Assembly: GCF_004353915.1 (NCBI RefSeq)
Contig: NZ_SMRP01000002.1
Span: forward strand, 396,574 to 460,573
Origin: Paraburkholderia silviterrae
Lineage (GTDB): Bacteria > Pseudomonadota > Gammaproteobacteria > Burkholderiales > Burkholderiaceae
DNA: 64,000 bases
Direction of reading: 5' to 3'
The position numbers and the translations under genes were made by a program. Positions 27,748-36,273 of the stretch are shown piece by piece; the first letter of the stretch is position 1, and the number at the start of each line of letters is the position of its first letter. The notes beneath the pieces are model-generated. The model worked only from the letters and a program-made list of their open reading frames with translations, did not search any database and was not told the DNA's origin.

Positions 27748-29130
27748 ATGAACGCTCCGAAAGATCCCCAACTCGACTCGCTGAAGGTCCCGCCGCATTC
27801 GATCGAAGCCGAGCAATCGGTGCTCGGCGGCCTGTTGCTGGATAACGCCGCGTGGGACCGGATTGCCGACTTCCTCTCGCAAAGCGACTTCTACCGCTAC
27901 GATCACCGTCTCATCTTCGAGCATATTGGCCGTCTGATCGCCGCTACCCGTCCAGCGGACGTGGTGACGGTGTACGAGGCGCTCGGGACCTCGGGCAAAG
28001 CCGATGATGTAGGCGGCCTCGCGTACCTGAATGCGCTCGCACAGAACACGCCGAGCGCCGCGAACATCCGCCGCTATGCGGAAATCGTGCGCGACCGCGC
28101 GGTGTTGCGCCGTCTCGTTTCTGTCGCCGACGAAATTTCGGCCGATGCTTTCAACCCCCAGGGCAAGGAAGTGCGGCAGTTGCTCGACGAGGCCGAGTCG
28201 AAGGTCTTCTCGATTGCCGAGGACGGCGCACGCGGCACCCAGGGCTTCCTCGAAATCGGGCCGCTGCTCACGCAGGTGGTCGAGCGCATCGACACGCTCT
28301 ATCACACGGCCAATCCGAGCGATGTGACGGGCACGCCCACGGGTTTCATGGACCTCGACCGCATGACCTCGGGCATGCACGGCGGCGAGCTGATCATCGT
28401 GGCGGGCCGCCCGTCGATGGGCAAGACCGCGTTCTCGATGAACATCGGTGAATACGTGGCCGTCGAGTACGGGCTGCCGGTTGCGGTGTTCTCGATGGAA
28501 ATGCCGGGCACGCAGCTCATCATGCGTATGCTGGGCTCGGTCGGGCGTCTCGATCAGCACCGTATGCGCACGGGCCGCCTGACGGACGAGGACTGGCCCA
28601 AGCTCACGCACGCCGTGCAGAAAATGAGCGAGGCGCAGATCTTCATCGACGAAACCGGCGGCCTGAACCCGATGGAGCTGCGCTCGCGCGCGCGGCGCCT
28701 GTCGCGCCAGTGCGGCAAGCTCGGGCTCATCATCATCGATTACCTGCAGCTGATGAGCGGTTCTTCATCGGGCGAAAACCGCGCGACCGAGATTTCGGAA
28801 ATTTCGCGCTCGCTCAAGAGCCTTGCCAAGGAGCTCGACGTTCCGGTGATCGCGCTGTCGCAGCTCAACCGCGGCCTCGAGCAGCGTCCCAACAAGCGTC
28901 CGGTCATGTCCGACCTGCGCGAATCGGGCGCTATCGAACAGGATGCGGACGTCATTTTGTTTATCTACCGCGACGAAGTCTACAATCCGGACAGCCCGGA
29001 CAAGGGCACGGCCGAAATCATCATCGGCAAGCAGCGTAACGGCCCAATCGGGCCCGTTCGACTCACGTTCCACGGCCAATACACGAAGTTCGACAATTTT
29101 GCCGGCGCGCAGAACTTCTACAGCGAATAA
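27748..29130 (+). CDS. dnaB: Replicative DNA helicase DnaB
   Basis: A 460-aa hexameric helicase. N-terminal domain LKVPPHSIEAEQSVLGGLLLDNAAWDRIADFL; Walker A AGRPSMGKTAFSMN (about residues 224-237); RecA-like motifs LGLIIIDYLQLMSG, VIALSQLNRGLEQRPNKRPVMSDLRESGAIEQDAD; C-terminus KQRNGPIGPVRLTFHGQYTKFDN. Full length with no intein. ATG 27748 matches family starts, so I prefer it to a TTG three codons upstream. Its placement after rpsF-rplI is conserved in Burkholderia. Confidence 0.97.
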   Translation: MNAPKDPQLDSLKVPPHSIEAEQSVLGGLLLDNAAWDRIADFLSQSDFYRYDHRLIFEHIGRLIAATRPADVVTVYEALGTSGKADDVGGLAYLNALAQNTPSAANIRRYAEIVRDRAVLRRLVSVADEISADAFNPQGKEVRQLLDEAESKVFSIAEDGARGTQGFLEIGPLLTQVVERIDTLYHTANPSDVTGTPTGFMDLDRMTSGMHGGELIIVAGRPSMGKTAFSMNIGEYVAVEYGLPVAVFSMEMPGTQLIMRMLGSVGRLDQHRMRTGRLTDEDWPKLTHAVQKMSEAQIFIDETGGLNPMELRSRARRLSRQCGKLGLIIIDYLQLMSGSSSGENRATEISEISRSLKSLAKELDVPVIALSQLNRGLEQRPNKRPVMSDLRESGAIEQDADVILFIYRDEVYNPDSPDKGTAEIIIGKQRNGPIGPVRLTFHGQYTKFDNFAGAQNFYSE

Positions 29131-29223
29131 GGCATAGGAGCTGGGAAGCGGGGCACTTGCGCCAAAGTGGCGCAAATGCCGATTGCGCATGCCCAGACGA
29201 GTGCGGCGAGCTGTCCGTGACGA

Positions 29224-29229
29224 TACAAT
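29224..29229 (+). promoter_or_regulatory. Candidate -10 element of the DUF47-pit operon
   Basis: TACAAT five bases before the 22-bp triple repeat. No strong -35 is visible. Its position would put transcription start inside the first repeat unit. Confidence 0.4.
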
Positions 29230-29233
29230 GTCG

Positions 29234-29299
29234 CCGTTTTGTGACGGCTATCTTGCCGTTTTGTGACGGCTATCTTGCTGTTTTGTGACGGCGATCCGA
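29234..29299 (+). repeat. Three 22-bp repeats with Pho-box-like half-sites
   Basis: Units at 29234, 29256 and 29278; the first two are identical and the third is altered at its ends. Each contains the interrupted dyad CCGT-TTTGTG-ACGG. On the minus strand each carries CCGTCACAAAA, one mismatch from the Pho half-site CTGTCAYAWAW. The array ends 20 bases before the DUF47 start. Confidence 0.85.
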
Positions 29300-29319
29300 G
29301 ACCAATTACCGGGATTCCA

Positions 29320-29946
29320 ATGTTCGGTCGATTCATGCCCACCGAGGGCAAGTTCTTCGAAATCTTCAACGCGCACGCGAAGTGCATCGTATCCGCAAGC
29401 CGTGAGCTCGAGCTTCTGATCGACAATCTGGCGGACGCGGAAATCCACAAGCAGAACGTGCAGGCCGCCGAAAAGGCCGCCGACAAACTGACGCACGAAG
29501 CCATCGACCTGCTGCACAAGACGTTTATCACGCCGCTGGACCGCGACGAGATCCACAAGCTGATCACGACGATGGACGATTGCCTCGACCTCATGGAGGA
29601 CGTCGCCACGGCCATCTCGCTCTACGACGTGCAGTCCGTGACCTCGGAGGCCAGCCAGCTCGCGCACGTGGTCACGGCCACGGCCGAGCGCGTGCAGGCG
29701 GCCGTCGCGATGCTCTCCGACATGAAGCAGGCTCGCGAAATCTTGAAGGCGTGCGAGGACATCGACCGCCTCGAATCGGATGCGGACCGCCTGCTGCGCG
29801 GCGCCATCTCCAAGCTCTTCCGCGAGGAAGAGAACGTCAAGACGCTGATCAAGCTGAAGGCGATCTACGAGCTGCTCGAAACGATCACGGACAAGTGCGA
29901 GGATGTCGCGAACATCATCGAAGGCATCGTGCTAGAGAACGCCTGA
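29320..29946 (+). CDS. PhoU-like protein, DUF47 family
   Basis: A 208-aa all-helical PhoU-related protein starting MFGRFMPTEGKFFEIFNAHA. Characteristic segments: EAIDLLHKTFITPLDRDEIHKLITTMDDCLDLMEDVATAISLYDV and KLFREEENVKTLIKLKAIYELLETITDKCEDVANIIEGIVLENA. Proteins of this family are encoded next to Pit-type phosphate transporters and are thought to modulate them; here pit begins 11 bases downstream. ATG 29320 fits the family; the frame upstream runs through the repeat array and is not credible coding. Confidence 0.92.
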   Translation: MFGRFMPTEGKFFEIFNAHAKCIVSASRELELLIDNLADAEIHKQNVQAAEKAADKLTHEAIDLLHKTFITPLDRDEIHKLITTMDDCLDLMEDVATAISLYDVQSVTSEASQLAHVVTATAERVQAAVAMLSDMKQAREILKACEDIDRLESDADRLLRGAISKLFREEENVKTLIKLKAIYELLETITDKCEDVANIIEGIVLENA

Positions 29947-29956
29947 GCGGACCACG

Positions 29957-30967
29957 ATGCATTCGATACAACTCGCCATCTGGGTGGTCGTCGGGCTGGT
30001 GGCCATTTCCCTCGTCTTCGACTTCATGAACGGCTTTCACGACGCGGCGAATTCCATCGCCACCGTCGTGTCCACGGGCGTGCTCAAGCCGCAGCAGGCC
30101 GTGGCGTTCGCCGCGATGTTCAACGTGATCGCCTATTTCGTCTTCCACCTGAAGGTGGCGCAGACGGTGGGCAAGGGCACCATCGACCCCGATATCGTCG
30201 ACCACTACGTAGTGTTCGGCGCGCTCATGGGCGCGATCGGCTGGAACGTGCTCACGTGGTACTACGGCATTCCGTCGAGCTCGTCGCACGCGCTGATCGG
30301 CGGTCTCGTGGGGGCGGCGCTCGCCAAGTCGGGCTGGCACTCGCTGAACTTCGACGGCCTCATGAAGACGGTTGCCTTCATCTTCATCTCGCCGCTGCTC
30401 GGCTTCATCCTGGGCTCGTTCTTCATGCTCACGGTGTCGTGGCTCTACTTCCGCACCCCACCAAGCAAGGTGGACCGGCGCTTCCGGCGCCTGCAGCTGA
30501 TCTCCGCGGGCCTCTATAGCCTCGGTCACGGCGGCAACGATGCGCAAAAGACCATCGGCATCATCTGGATGCTGCTGATCGCGACAGGCTACGCGTCGGC
30601 TACGGCCGCCGCGCCGCCGATCTGGGTGATTGGTGGCTGCTATCTCTCGATGGGCATCGGTACGCTCTTCGGTGGCTGGCGGATCGTGCGCACCATGGGC
30701 CAGAAGATCACCAAGCTCAAGCCCGTGGGCGGCTTCTGCGCGGAGACGGGTGGGGCGCTTACGCTCTTCACGGCTTCGGCGCTGGGCATTCCCGTGTCTA
30801 CGACGCATACGATCACCGGCGCGATCGTGGGCGTGGGCGCGACGCAGAAGCTCAGCGCCGTGCGCTGGGGCGTCGCGGGCAACATCGTCTGGGCCTGGAT
30901 TCTGACGATTCCGGCTTCGGCCATCCTGGCGGCTGCGGCCTGGTGGCTCGGTCACCGGTTCCTGTAA
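29957..30967 (+). CDS. pit: Low-affinity inorganic phosphate transporter, Pit family
   Basis: A 336-aa transporter with about nine to ten membrane segments. The two inverted PHO4 repeats are marked by DFMNGFHDAANSIATVVSTGVLKPQQAV near the N-terminus and YSLGHGGNDAQKTIGIIWM in the second half, with STTHTITGAIVGVGATQ near the C-terminus. It is of the short class (E. coli PitA is about 500 aa), typical when paired with a DUF47 protein. It co-transports metal-phosphate with protons. Followed by a strong terminator. Confidence 0.94.
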   Translation: MHSIQLAIWVVVGLVAISLVFDFMNGFHDAANSIATVVSTGVLKPQQAVAFAAMFNVIAYFVFHLKVAQTVGKGTIDPDIVDHYVVFGALMGAIGWNVLTWYYGIPSSSSHALIGGLVGAALAKSGWHSLNFDGLMKTVAFIFISPLLGFILGSFFMLTVSWLYFRTPPSKVDRRFRRLQLISAGLYSLGHGGNDAQKTIGIIWMLLIATGYASATAAAPPIWVIGGCYLSMGIGTLFGGWRIVRTMGQKITKLKPVGGFCAETGGALTLFTASALGIPVSTTHTITGAIVGVGATQKLSAVRWGVAGNIVWAWILTIPASAILAAAAWWLGHRFL

Positions 30968-30986
30968 AGCACGACAGGTAAGAAAG

Positions 30987-31016
30987 CACGGCGCCTTCGG
31001 GCGCCGTGTTTTTTTT
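30987..31016 (+). terminator. Terminator of the DUF47-pit operon
   Basis: CACGGCGCC-TTCG-GGCGCCGTG, a perfect stem with a stable UUCG tetraloop, followed by eight T. Confidence 0.95.
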
Positions 31017-31050
31017 GGGGCAAGGCCAGGCGCAGGCTGCTGGCTGCGGT

Positions 31051-31857
31051 TCAGATCACAGGCGTCGTGCAGCCGTCCATCGGCACGATGGCGCCCGTCA
31101 CATAGCTCGCGCGGCGGCTCGCCAGAAACAGGGCGACGTCGGCGATTTCCTCGGGCTTGGCGTAGCGCCCGAGCGGCACCCTGGCCTCGCTGCGCACACG
31201 CGCCTCTTCGGCGCTGACGCCTTCGCGCTCCGCCTCCAGTTGCAAGGCATCCTCAACGCGTTCGGTGAGTGTCGCGCCCGGATTAATCGCGTTGATGCGG
31301 ATGCCGTAGCGCGCGTGATAATGCGCAAGCCCCACCGTGGCGAGCATGAGCGCCGCATTCGCGGCGCCGCCCGCGATATGGATGTCACTGGCGTACTTGC
31401 CGCCCATGCCGATGATGTTGACGATCGCGCCCGGCTCCGTGGTGGTGCCGGCTTTGATGTGCTCCACCATGCGGCGCAGCACTTCCTGTTGTGGATAGAT
31501 GTACGGGAAGTACTTGGCTTCCATGGTCGCCTTGAACGCCTCGGCGTCGAGCAATTCCGGGTCGTAGCGGCGCGCGGCGCCCGCACTGTTGATGAGGATG
31601 TCGATGGCGCCGACGGCCGCAGTGACTTCCTCGACCACATCGGCGGCGCTATGCGGCTCGTGCAGGTCGGCGCGTGTGAGATGGATGTGGAGCCCCTCGC
31701 TCGCCAGTTGCTCGCGCGCACGCGCCAGATTGGCGGGGTCGCGCGAGACGATCGCGACCTTCGCGCCTTCCTTCGCGAACGCACGGGCGCATGCCAGACC
31801 GATTCCCTTGCTGCCGCCCGTGACCAGAACCACTTTGTTGCCGAGTCCGAGATCCAT
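31051..31857 (-). CDS. SDR-family oxidoreductase
   Basis: A 268-aa short-chain dehydrogenase/reductase. N-terminal cofactor motif VLVTGGSKGIGLACARAFA (TGxxxGIG); NSAGAA in place of NNAG; active-site region NIIGMGGKY...; C-terminal RINAINPGATLTERV and PEEIADVALFLASRRASYVTGAIVPMDGC. The usual YxxxK is not obvious (the segment reads GKYASDIHIAGGAANAAL), so the catalytic Tyr/Lys appear replaced and the activity is uncertain. ATG 31857 is used; the frame upstream is not credible coding. Single gene. Confidence 0.85.
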   Translation of the reverse strand: MDLGLGNKVVLVTGGSKGIGLACARAFAKEGAKVAIVSRDPANLARAREQLASEGLHIHLTRADLHEPHSAADVVEEVTAAVGAIDILINSAGAARRYDPELLDAEAFKATMEAKYFPYIYPQQEVLRRMVEHIKAGTTTEPGAIVNIIGMGGKYASDIHIAGGAANAALMLATVGLAHYHARYGIRINAINPGATLTERVEDALQLEAEREGVSAEEARVRSEARVPLGRYAKPEEIADVALFLASRRASYVTGAIVPMDGCTTPVI

Positions 31858-32009
31858 CGCTGCCTCGCTGCGCGAAAGTATGAAAAACAGTCCCAAAACG
31901 ATAGCAGACGCAGAGGGCGCGCGAAACCGTATCCGCCTTTCGATTGGCCTTCCGGCCAGGGGCCGGCGGGCGCAGGGCGCCGAAGGACGGCGCGGCCCGG
32001 GCGTTGTGC

Positions 32010-33188
32010 TCAGTACGAGCCGTTGGCGAAGCGGGCGATCGGATCGTCGCTGGATTGCGTGGGCATGGGCATGGGCGTGGGCGCGGGCGTGCTCCCGCTC
32101 GCTGTCGATGCGCGCATGATCTGCACGGGTGCGCCTGAGGAGGGCGCGGAAACGACAGGCGTCGATCCGGCCTGTGCAGCCTGGCGTTCTGCGGCACGCA
32201 CGCCCGAGGGCGGCGGCTCGAAGGCATCGGCGGCGGCGTTGATGGCGTCGCGCGGCGCGGCTGAGGGTGCAACAGCGGAAGTGGCTGGCGTAACGGGGGG
32301 TGCGACCGCGCCGGCTTCGCGAGCCTGCACCTGCGCCGCGCCGAGCGCTGCGGGCGGTGGCTCGAAGGCGTCGGCTGGCGCCGCGGAAGTCGCGCCCGAA
32401 GTGGGCGCGGCGCCCGCATAGGCGGCCTGAGGCGTCGACGTCAGACGGCTCTGGTCCGTTGTGGCCATGCGCGGCGCAGGCGCTGCCGAGGCGGCAGGCA
32501 AGGCTGCCACTGTGGCGTTGGGCGGTGCGGCCGAAGGCGTCACGGGGGCCGTGGCAGGAGTAACTGCGGGAGCTATAGCCGCAACGGCCGGTGTGGCTGG
32601 CGCGGGCGCGGAGGCTTCCCACGTCGGCGTATCGAACGGCGTGGTCGGGGCGCGCTTGGGCGGCGCCATGCGGCGAATGCCGTCGAAATGCTTCGCCCAG
32701 TACGGATTGGTCAGGTAGTCGAGCCGCACGGTGCCACCCGTCGAAGGCGCATTGACGAAGCGCAGCTTGCCTACGTAGATGCCCACGTGAGAGTGCGGTC
32801 GGCCGGTCGTATTGAAGAACACAAGGTCGCCTGCCGCGATCTCGTCGGGGTCGATGGTCTCGCCGCGCTGGCTCATGTCGGCGGTGGTGCGCGGCAGGTC
32901 GACCTGGGCCGAGCGCGAGAACACGTACTTCACGAGACCGCTGCAATCGAAGCCACTATCGGGCGTATTACCACCCCAACGGTATGGAATACCCACGAGG
33001 CTCATCGCCTGAATGGAGATTTCCTCGCGTCCGACGCTGTGATCGACGAAATTGGGGAAGCCCGGCGGCCGCGTGCGCCACGCGTCGGCACCCGAACTCG
33101 AACCGCCGCTGCGCGAGGTCTTCTGCGGCGTGCTGGAGCACGCCGCAAGAAACACCACGATCAGTAAAGGAAGCCAGAGTCGCCGCAT
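32010..33188 (-). CDS. NlpC/P60 lipoprotein with long Ala/Pro-rich tail
   Basis: A 392-aa predicted lipoprotein. Residues 1-17 are a lipoprotein signal with lipobox LAAC (Cys17). The NlpC/P60 peptidase domain is at about 50-175: IPYRWGGNTPDSGFDCSGLVKYVF (catalytic Cys82), GDLVFFNTTGRPHSHVGIYVG (His134), then FVNAPSTGGTVRLDYL. It should cleave peptidoglycan peptide cross-links in the periplasm. Residues 176-392 are a low-complexity Ala/Pro/Thr tail with two DAFEPPP modules, unusual for the family. Start ATG 33188 gives the cleanest lipoprotein signal; an upstream ATG at 33215 is possible. Neither has a good ribosome site. Confidence 0.85.
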   Translation of the reverse strand: MRRLWLPLLIVVFLAACSSTPQKTSRSGGSSSGADAWRTRPPGFPNFVDHSVGREEISIQAMSLVGIPYRWGGNTPDSGFDCSGLVKYVFSRSAQVDLPRTTADMSQRGETIDPDEIAAGDLVFFNTTGRPHSHVGIYVGKLRFVNAPSTGGTVRLDYLTNPYWAKHFDGIRRMAPPKRAPTTPFDTPTWEASAPAPATPAVAAIAPAVTPATAPVTPSAAPPNATVAALPAASAAPAPRMATTDQSRLTSTPQAAYAGAAPTSGATSAAPADAFEPPPAALGAAQVQAREAGAVAPPVTPATSAVAPSAAPRDAINAAADAFEPPPSGVRAAERQAAQAGSTPVVSAPSSGAPVQIMRASTASGSTPAPTPMPMPTQSSDDPIARFANGSY

Positions 33189-33352
33189 GAAATGCAGTAG
33201 GCAAATGCTGTGCATTCGCCATTGGGGAAAACCGGTAATCAGCGGATGGTAGCCCGCCGAACATGGCTTCGGCAAGAAATCTTCACAACTTACTTGAAGT
33301 TCGTGCGCGATCCGTTGCCGGCGCGGCACGTTGAAAACCACTGTGAAGCATG

Positions 33353-33390
33353 AAAAAAGGACCGTATCCAGTTGCCCGGATACGGTCCTT
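33353..33390 (-). terminator. Terminator of the phoH-like gene
   Basis: A perfect 13-bp stem, AAGGACCGTATCC and its complement, with an eight-base loop, followed on the minus strand by TTTTTT. It lies 56 bases beyond the stop of the minus-strand PhoH protein. Confidence 0.9.
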
Positions 33391-33445
33391 CGGGGTGCGC
33401 TGGCGCTTCGGAAAGCGCCGCAAACGCGCGTCTTGCGGCGCGGCT

Positions 33446-35296
33446 TTAGAGAATGTCCGACGCGTAATCCGCGAGGCGCGAGCGCTCGCCGCGCGCGAGC
33501 GTCACGTGGCCGCTATGCGCCCAGCCCTTGAAGCGGTCCACCACGTAGGTGAGGCCGGAGCTGCCTTCGGTCAGATACGGCGTGTCGATCTGCGCGATGT
33601 TGCCCAGACACACGATCTTCGTGCCGGGACCCGCGCGCGTGACGAGCGTCTTCATCTGCTTCGGCGTGAGGTTCTGCGCCTCGTCGATGATCAGGTACTT
33701 GTCCACGAACGTACGGCCGCGCATGAAGTTCATGCTCTTGACCTTCAGGCGCGAGCGGATCAGCTCCTGGGTTGCGGCGCGGCCCCATTCACCGGCGGCG
33801 TCGTCGGTCTTCTGGAGCACTTCGAGGTTGTCGTCGAAGGCGCCCATCCACGGCTGCATTTTTTCTTCTTCGGTGCCGGGCAGGAAACCGATGTCTTCAC
33901 CCACCGGCACCGTCGCGCGCGTCACGATGATCTCGTTGTAGCGCTTGTCGTCGAGCACTTGCGCGAGGCCCGCGGCGAGCGCCACGAGCGTCTTGCCCGT
34001 GCCGGCCTGGCCGAGCAGCGTGACGAAGTCGATCTCGGGGTTCATGAGCAGGTTCAGCGCGAAGTTCTGCTCGCGGTTGCGCGCCGTGATGCCCCACACG
34101 TTGTTCTTGTGGTGGCCGTAGTCGCGCAGCGTCTGCAGCAGCGCCGTCTTGCCGTTGAGCTCGCGCACGATCGCGTGGAACGTCGGCTCGCCGTTCTGCG
34201 GCTCCAGATAGACGAACTCGTTCACGAGCATCGAGGCGCATTCGGGCCCCGTCACGCGGTAGTAGGTCGTGCCGGTCTTGGTGTCCTGCCAGGACTCCAT
34301 GCCCTTGGCGTGCTTGGTCCAGAAGTCCTGCGACAGCGCACGGATGCCCGAGTAGAGCAGGTCCTTGTCTTCGAGGACCTGGTCGTTGAAGTAGTCCTCG
34401 GCAGGCAGGCCGAGCGCATGCGCCTTGATGCGCATGTTGATGTCTTTCGACACCAGCACGACGAGGCTGTCCGGCCGGTCGCGCTGCAGCGCGCGCACGA
34501 CGCCGAGGATCTGGTTGTCGGCCTTGCCTTCGGGCAGGCCGTCGACCGGATCGATATGCGTGAGCGTGGTCTGGAAGTACAGCCGGCCGAGCGCCTCGCG
34601 GCTGCCGAGGCGGTCCAGCGAGATGCCTTCCGAGATCGGCCCGGCGTTCGCGACGAGCCGATCGAGCGTGCGGCTCACCTGGCGCGCATTGCGCGCCACT
34701 TCCGACATGCCCTTCTTGTGGTTGTCGAGCTCTTCCAGCGTCATCATCGGCAGGAAGACGTCGTGCTCCTCGAAGCGGAAGAGGCAGGTCGGATCGTGCA
34801 TCAGCACGTTCGTATCGAGCACGAAGAGCTTCTGGACCTCGATGGTTTCCTCGGGGTGCACGCGTTTCTTCGTGCTGGCGCGCGGGGCGGGTGCGGCGGC
34901 GCCACCGGCCGTTTTGGCCGAAGGCGATTTGTCGCCGCGCGCGACCGGTGCAGAGGGTGCGCCGGGCGCTTCGGTCTGCGGCTCGGCATGAGCCTGCACC
35001 GGCTGCAGCAGCGCCGCGGTTTGCTGTTTGCGTTTTCGCGCCGGTGCCGGCGCGACTGGTTCGAGCGCAGCCAGTTCGGCGCTGGCGGTGTACATGGGCA
35101 CGGTGCGCAGCGTGGTCGACGCGTTGGCGGCGGGGGTCATCGGATCGGCAACGCTCTCCGCGCCATATTCGGCGACATCGGCGGCGTCGTTCTCGCTGGC
35201 CGCTTTGCGCGTGCTGCGCGTCGTGCGCGCACGGGCCTTGTATTCATCGGGCGGCAGCAGGTTGCCGAGCTTGCTGGGGGGAGTAGGCAAAGGCAT
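33446..35296 (-). CDS. PIN-PhoH fusion protein (PhoH2 type)
   Basis: A 616-aa protein. Residues 1-150 are a disordered Ala/Pro/Lys-rich extension. The PIN RNase-like domain starts at about 155 (KLFVLDTNVLMHDPTCLFRFEEHDVFLPMMTLEELDNHKKG, with acidic residues D/E, and later DNQILGVVRAL, VLVSKDINMRIKA). The C-terminal PhoH ATPase has Walker A LGQAGTGKTLVALAAG and Walker B YLIIDEAQNLTPKQMKTLVTR. PhoH2 proteins are RNA helicase/nucleases, in mycobacteria linked to toxin-antitoxin function. The long N-terminal extension is not part of the catalytic core. Single gene with its own terminator. Confidence 0.93.
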   Translation of the reverse strand: MPLPTPPSKLGNLLPPDEYKARARTTRSTRKAASENDAADVAEYGAESVADPMTPAANASTTLRTVPMYTASAELAALEPVAPAPARKRKQQTAALLQPVQAHAEPQTEAPGAPSAPVARGDKSPSAKTAGGAAAPAPRASTKKRVHPEETIEVQKLFVLDTNVLMHDPTCLFRFEEHDVFLPMMTLEELDNHKKGMSEVARNARQVSRTLDRLVANAGPISEGISLDRLGSREALGRLYFQTTLTHIDPVDGLPEGKADNQILGVVRALQRDRPDSLVVLVSKDINMRIKAHALGLPAEDYFNDQVLEDKDLLYSGIRALSQDFWTKHAKGMESWQDTKTGTTYYRVTGPECASMLVNEFVYLEPQNGEPTFHAIVRELNGKTALLQTLRDYGHHKNNVWGITARNREQNFALNLLMNPEIDFVTLLGQAGTGKTLVALAAGLAQVLDDKRYNEIIVTRATVPVGEDIGFLPGTEEEKMQPWMGAFDDNLEVLQKTDDAAGEWGRAATQELIRSRLKVKSMNFMRGRTFVDKYLIIDEAQNLTPKQMKTLVTRAGPGTKIVCLGNIAQIDTPYLTEGSSGLTYVVDRFKGWAHSGHVTLARGERSRLADYASDIL

Positions 35297-35699
35297 GGTG
35301 TCCCTCGAAAAATTCGGGTCGAGTGGTCGCGGTGTTAACCGTACGGTGCGCTTTCGGGCGGCGCGTGCGGGTGCCGGGTAGGCGCCCGCCGTGACCGCGC
35401 TGGGTGCGCGCTCAGGTTTGAAAATGCCGGTTCGCCTGTTTTTCGATCGGCTCCTTGACGTTGACGCGCGCCGGGTCGCTAATCCGGCACGACGTGGAGG
35501 GAGTGACTACAAACGAAAAAACCAACAAAAAAGCCGCCGCCCCGGATGACGAGGCAAGCGGCTTGACTGCTTTAATGGCGCGTTGCCCCGGATGCGCTGG
35601 ACCGGTCATCTTGCGACCGTTGTCGAGACTGCGCGGGTGTGGCAAATGCGACAAAAAATGGGGTGGACAGGCACTCATTGCAGCCCAATATAACGCGCC
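35297..35699 (-). other. Intergenic region; possible small RNA 3' of bcp
   Basis: About 400 bases with no credible gene. On the minus strand a TATATT element lies at 35689-35694 (forward AATATA), and a terminator-like hairpin at 35526-35564 would bound a roughly 150-base transcript. It could instead be the long 3' UTR of bcp. The 135-base interval contains no good reading frame. Confidence 0.35.
35526..35564 (-). terminator. Terminator downstream of bcp
   Basis: On the minus strand, AAGCCGC and GCGGCTT pair around a 20-base loop and are followed by TTTTTTG and a second T-run. Confidence 0.7.
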
Positions 35700-36170
35700 T
35701 CACAGCGCTTGTACAGCCTCCAGGACCTCCTCGACATGGCCCGGCACCTTGAGCCCGCGCCACTCCTGGCGCAGTACGCCGTCGGCGTCGATGAGGAACG
35801 TGGAGCGCTCGATTCCCCTTACTTCTTTGCCATACATTTTCTTCATTTTGATGACGTTGAAGAGCGAGCAGAGCGCTTCGTCGCCATCCGATACCAGGGG
35901 AAACGGCAATTCGAGCTTGGTCTTGAAGTTCTCGTGCGAGCGCACGCTGTCGCGCGAGACACCCACGATCGTGGCGCCCGCCTTCTTGAACTTCGCAAAG
36001 AGGTCGCGGAACTCCATGCCTTCGCGCGTGCAGCCAGGCGTGTTGTCTTTCGGATAGAAGTACAGCACGACCTTCTTGCCCTTGAGGCTCGAGAGCGTGA
36101 AGTCGCCGCCGGTGGCGGGTGCGGTGAAATCGGGAACGGGTTGGTCGACTGCGATGGTCACGTCAGGCAC
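35700..36170 (-). CDS. bcp: Peroxiredoxin Bcp (PrxQ family)
   Basis: A 156-aa thiol peroxidase reducing H2O2 and organic hydroperoxides. Active site YPKDNTPGCTREGMEFRD with peroxidatic Cys47. The resolving Cys five residues later, present in E. coli Bcp, is absent (Met52), and the only other Cys is Cys101 in ALCSLF, so it is a 1-Cys enzyme or uses an atypical resolving residue. The C-terminal RSTFLIDADGVLRQEWRGLKVPGHVEEVL is typical. It follows the arn operon by 103 bases on the same strand but is probably separate. Confidence 0.93.
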   Translation of the reverse strand: MPDVTIAVDQPVPDFTAPATGGDFTLSSLKGKKVVLYFYPKDNTPGCTREGMEFRDLFAKFKKAGATIVGVSRDSVRSHENFKTKLELPFPLVSDGDEALCSLFNVIKMKKMYGKEVRGIERSTFLIDADGVLRQEWRGLKVPGHVEEVLEAVQAL

Positions 36171-36273
36171 GTGGCTCTCCTGTTGTTATGGGCTGCACGG
36201 CGGCGATGATCGGAATGGGCGGCGCAGCATGGTCTCGTGCGCGCGGCGCTCTCGCATCGCCTTGCAGCGGAAT

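Noticed and set aside
29263..29319. An N-terminal extension of the DUF47 protein
   Set aside because: The extra frame is made of the repeat array, and the family N-terminus MFGRFMPTEGKFFEIF begins at 29320.
35412..35678. An 88-aa minus-strand protein downstream of bcp
   Set aside because: The frame runs through a terminator hairpin and has no ribosome site or motif.
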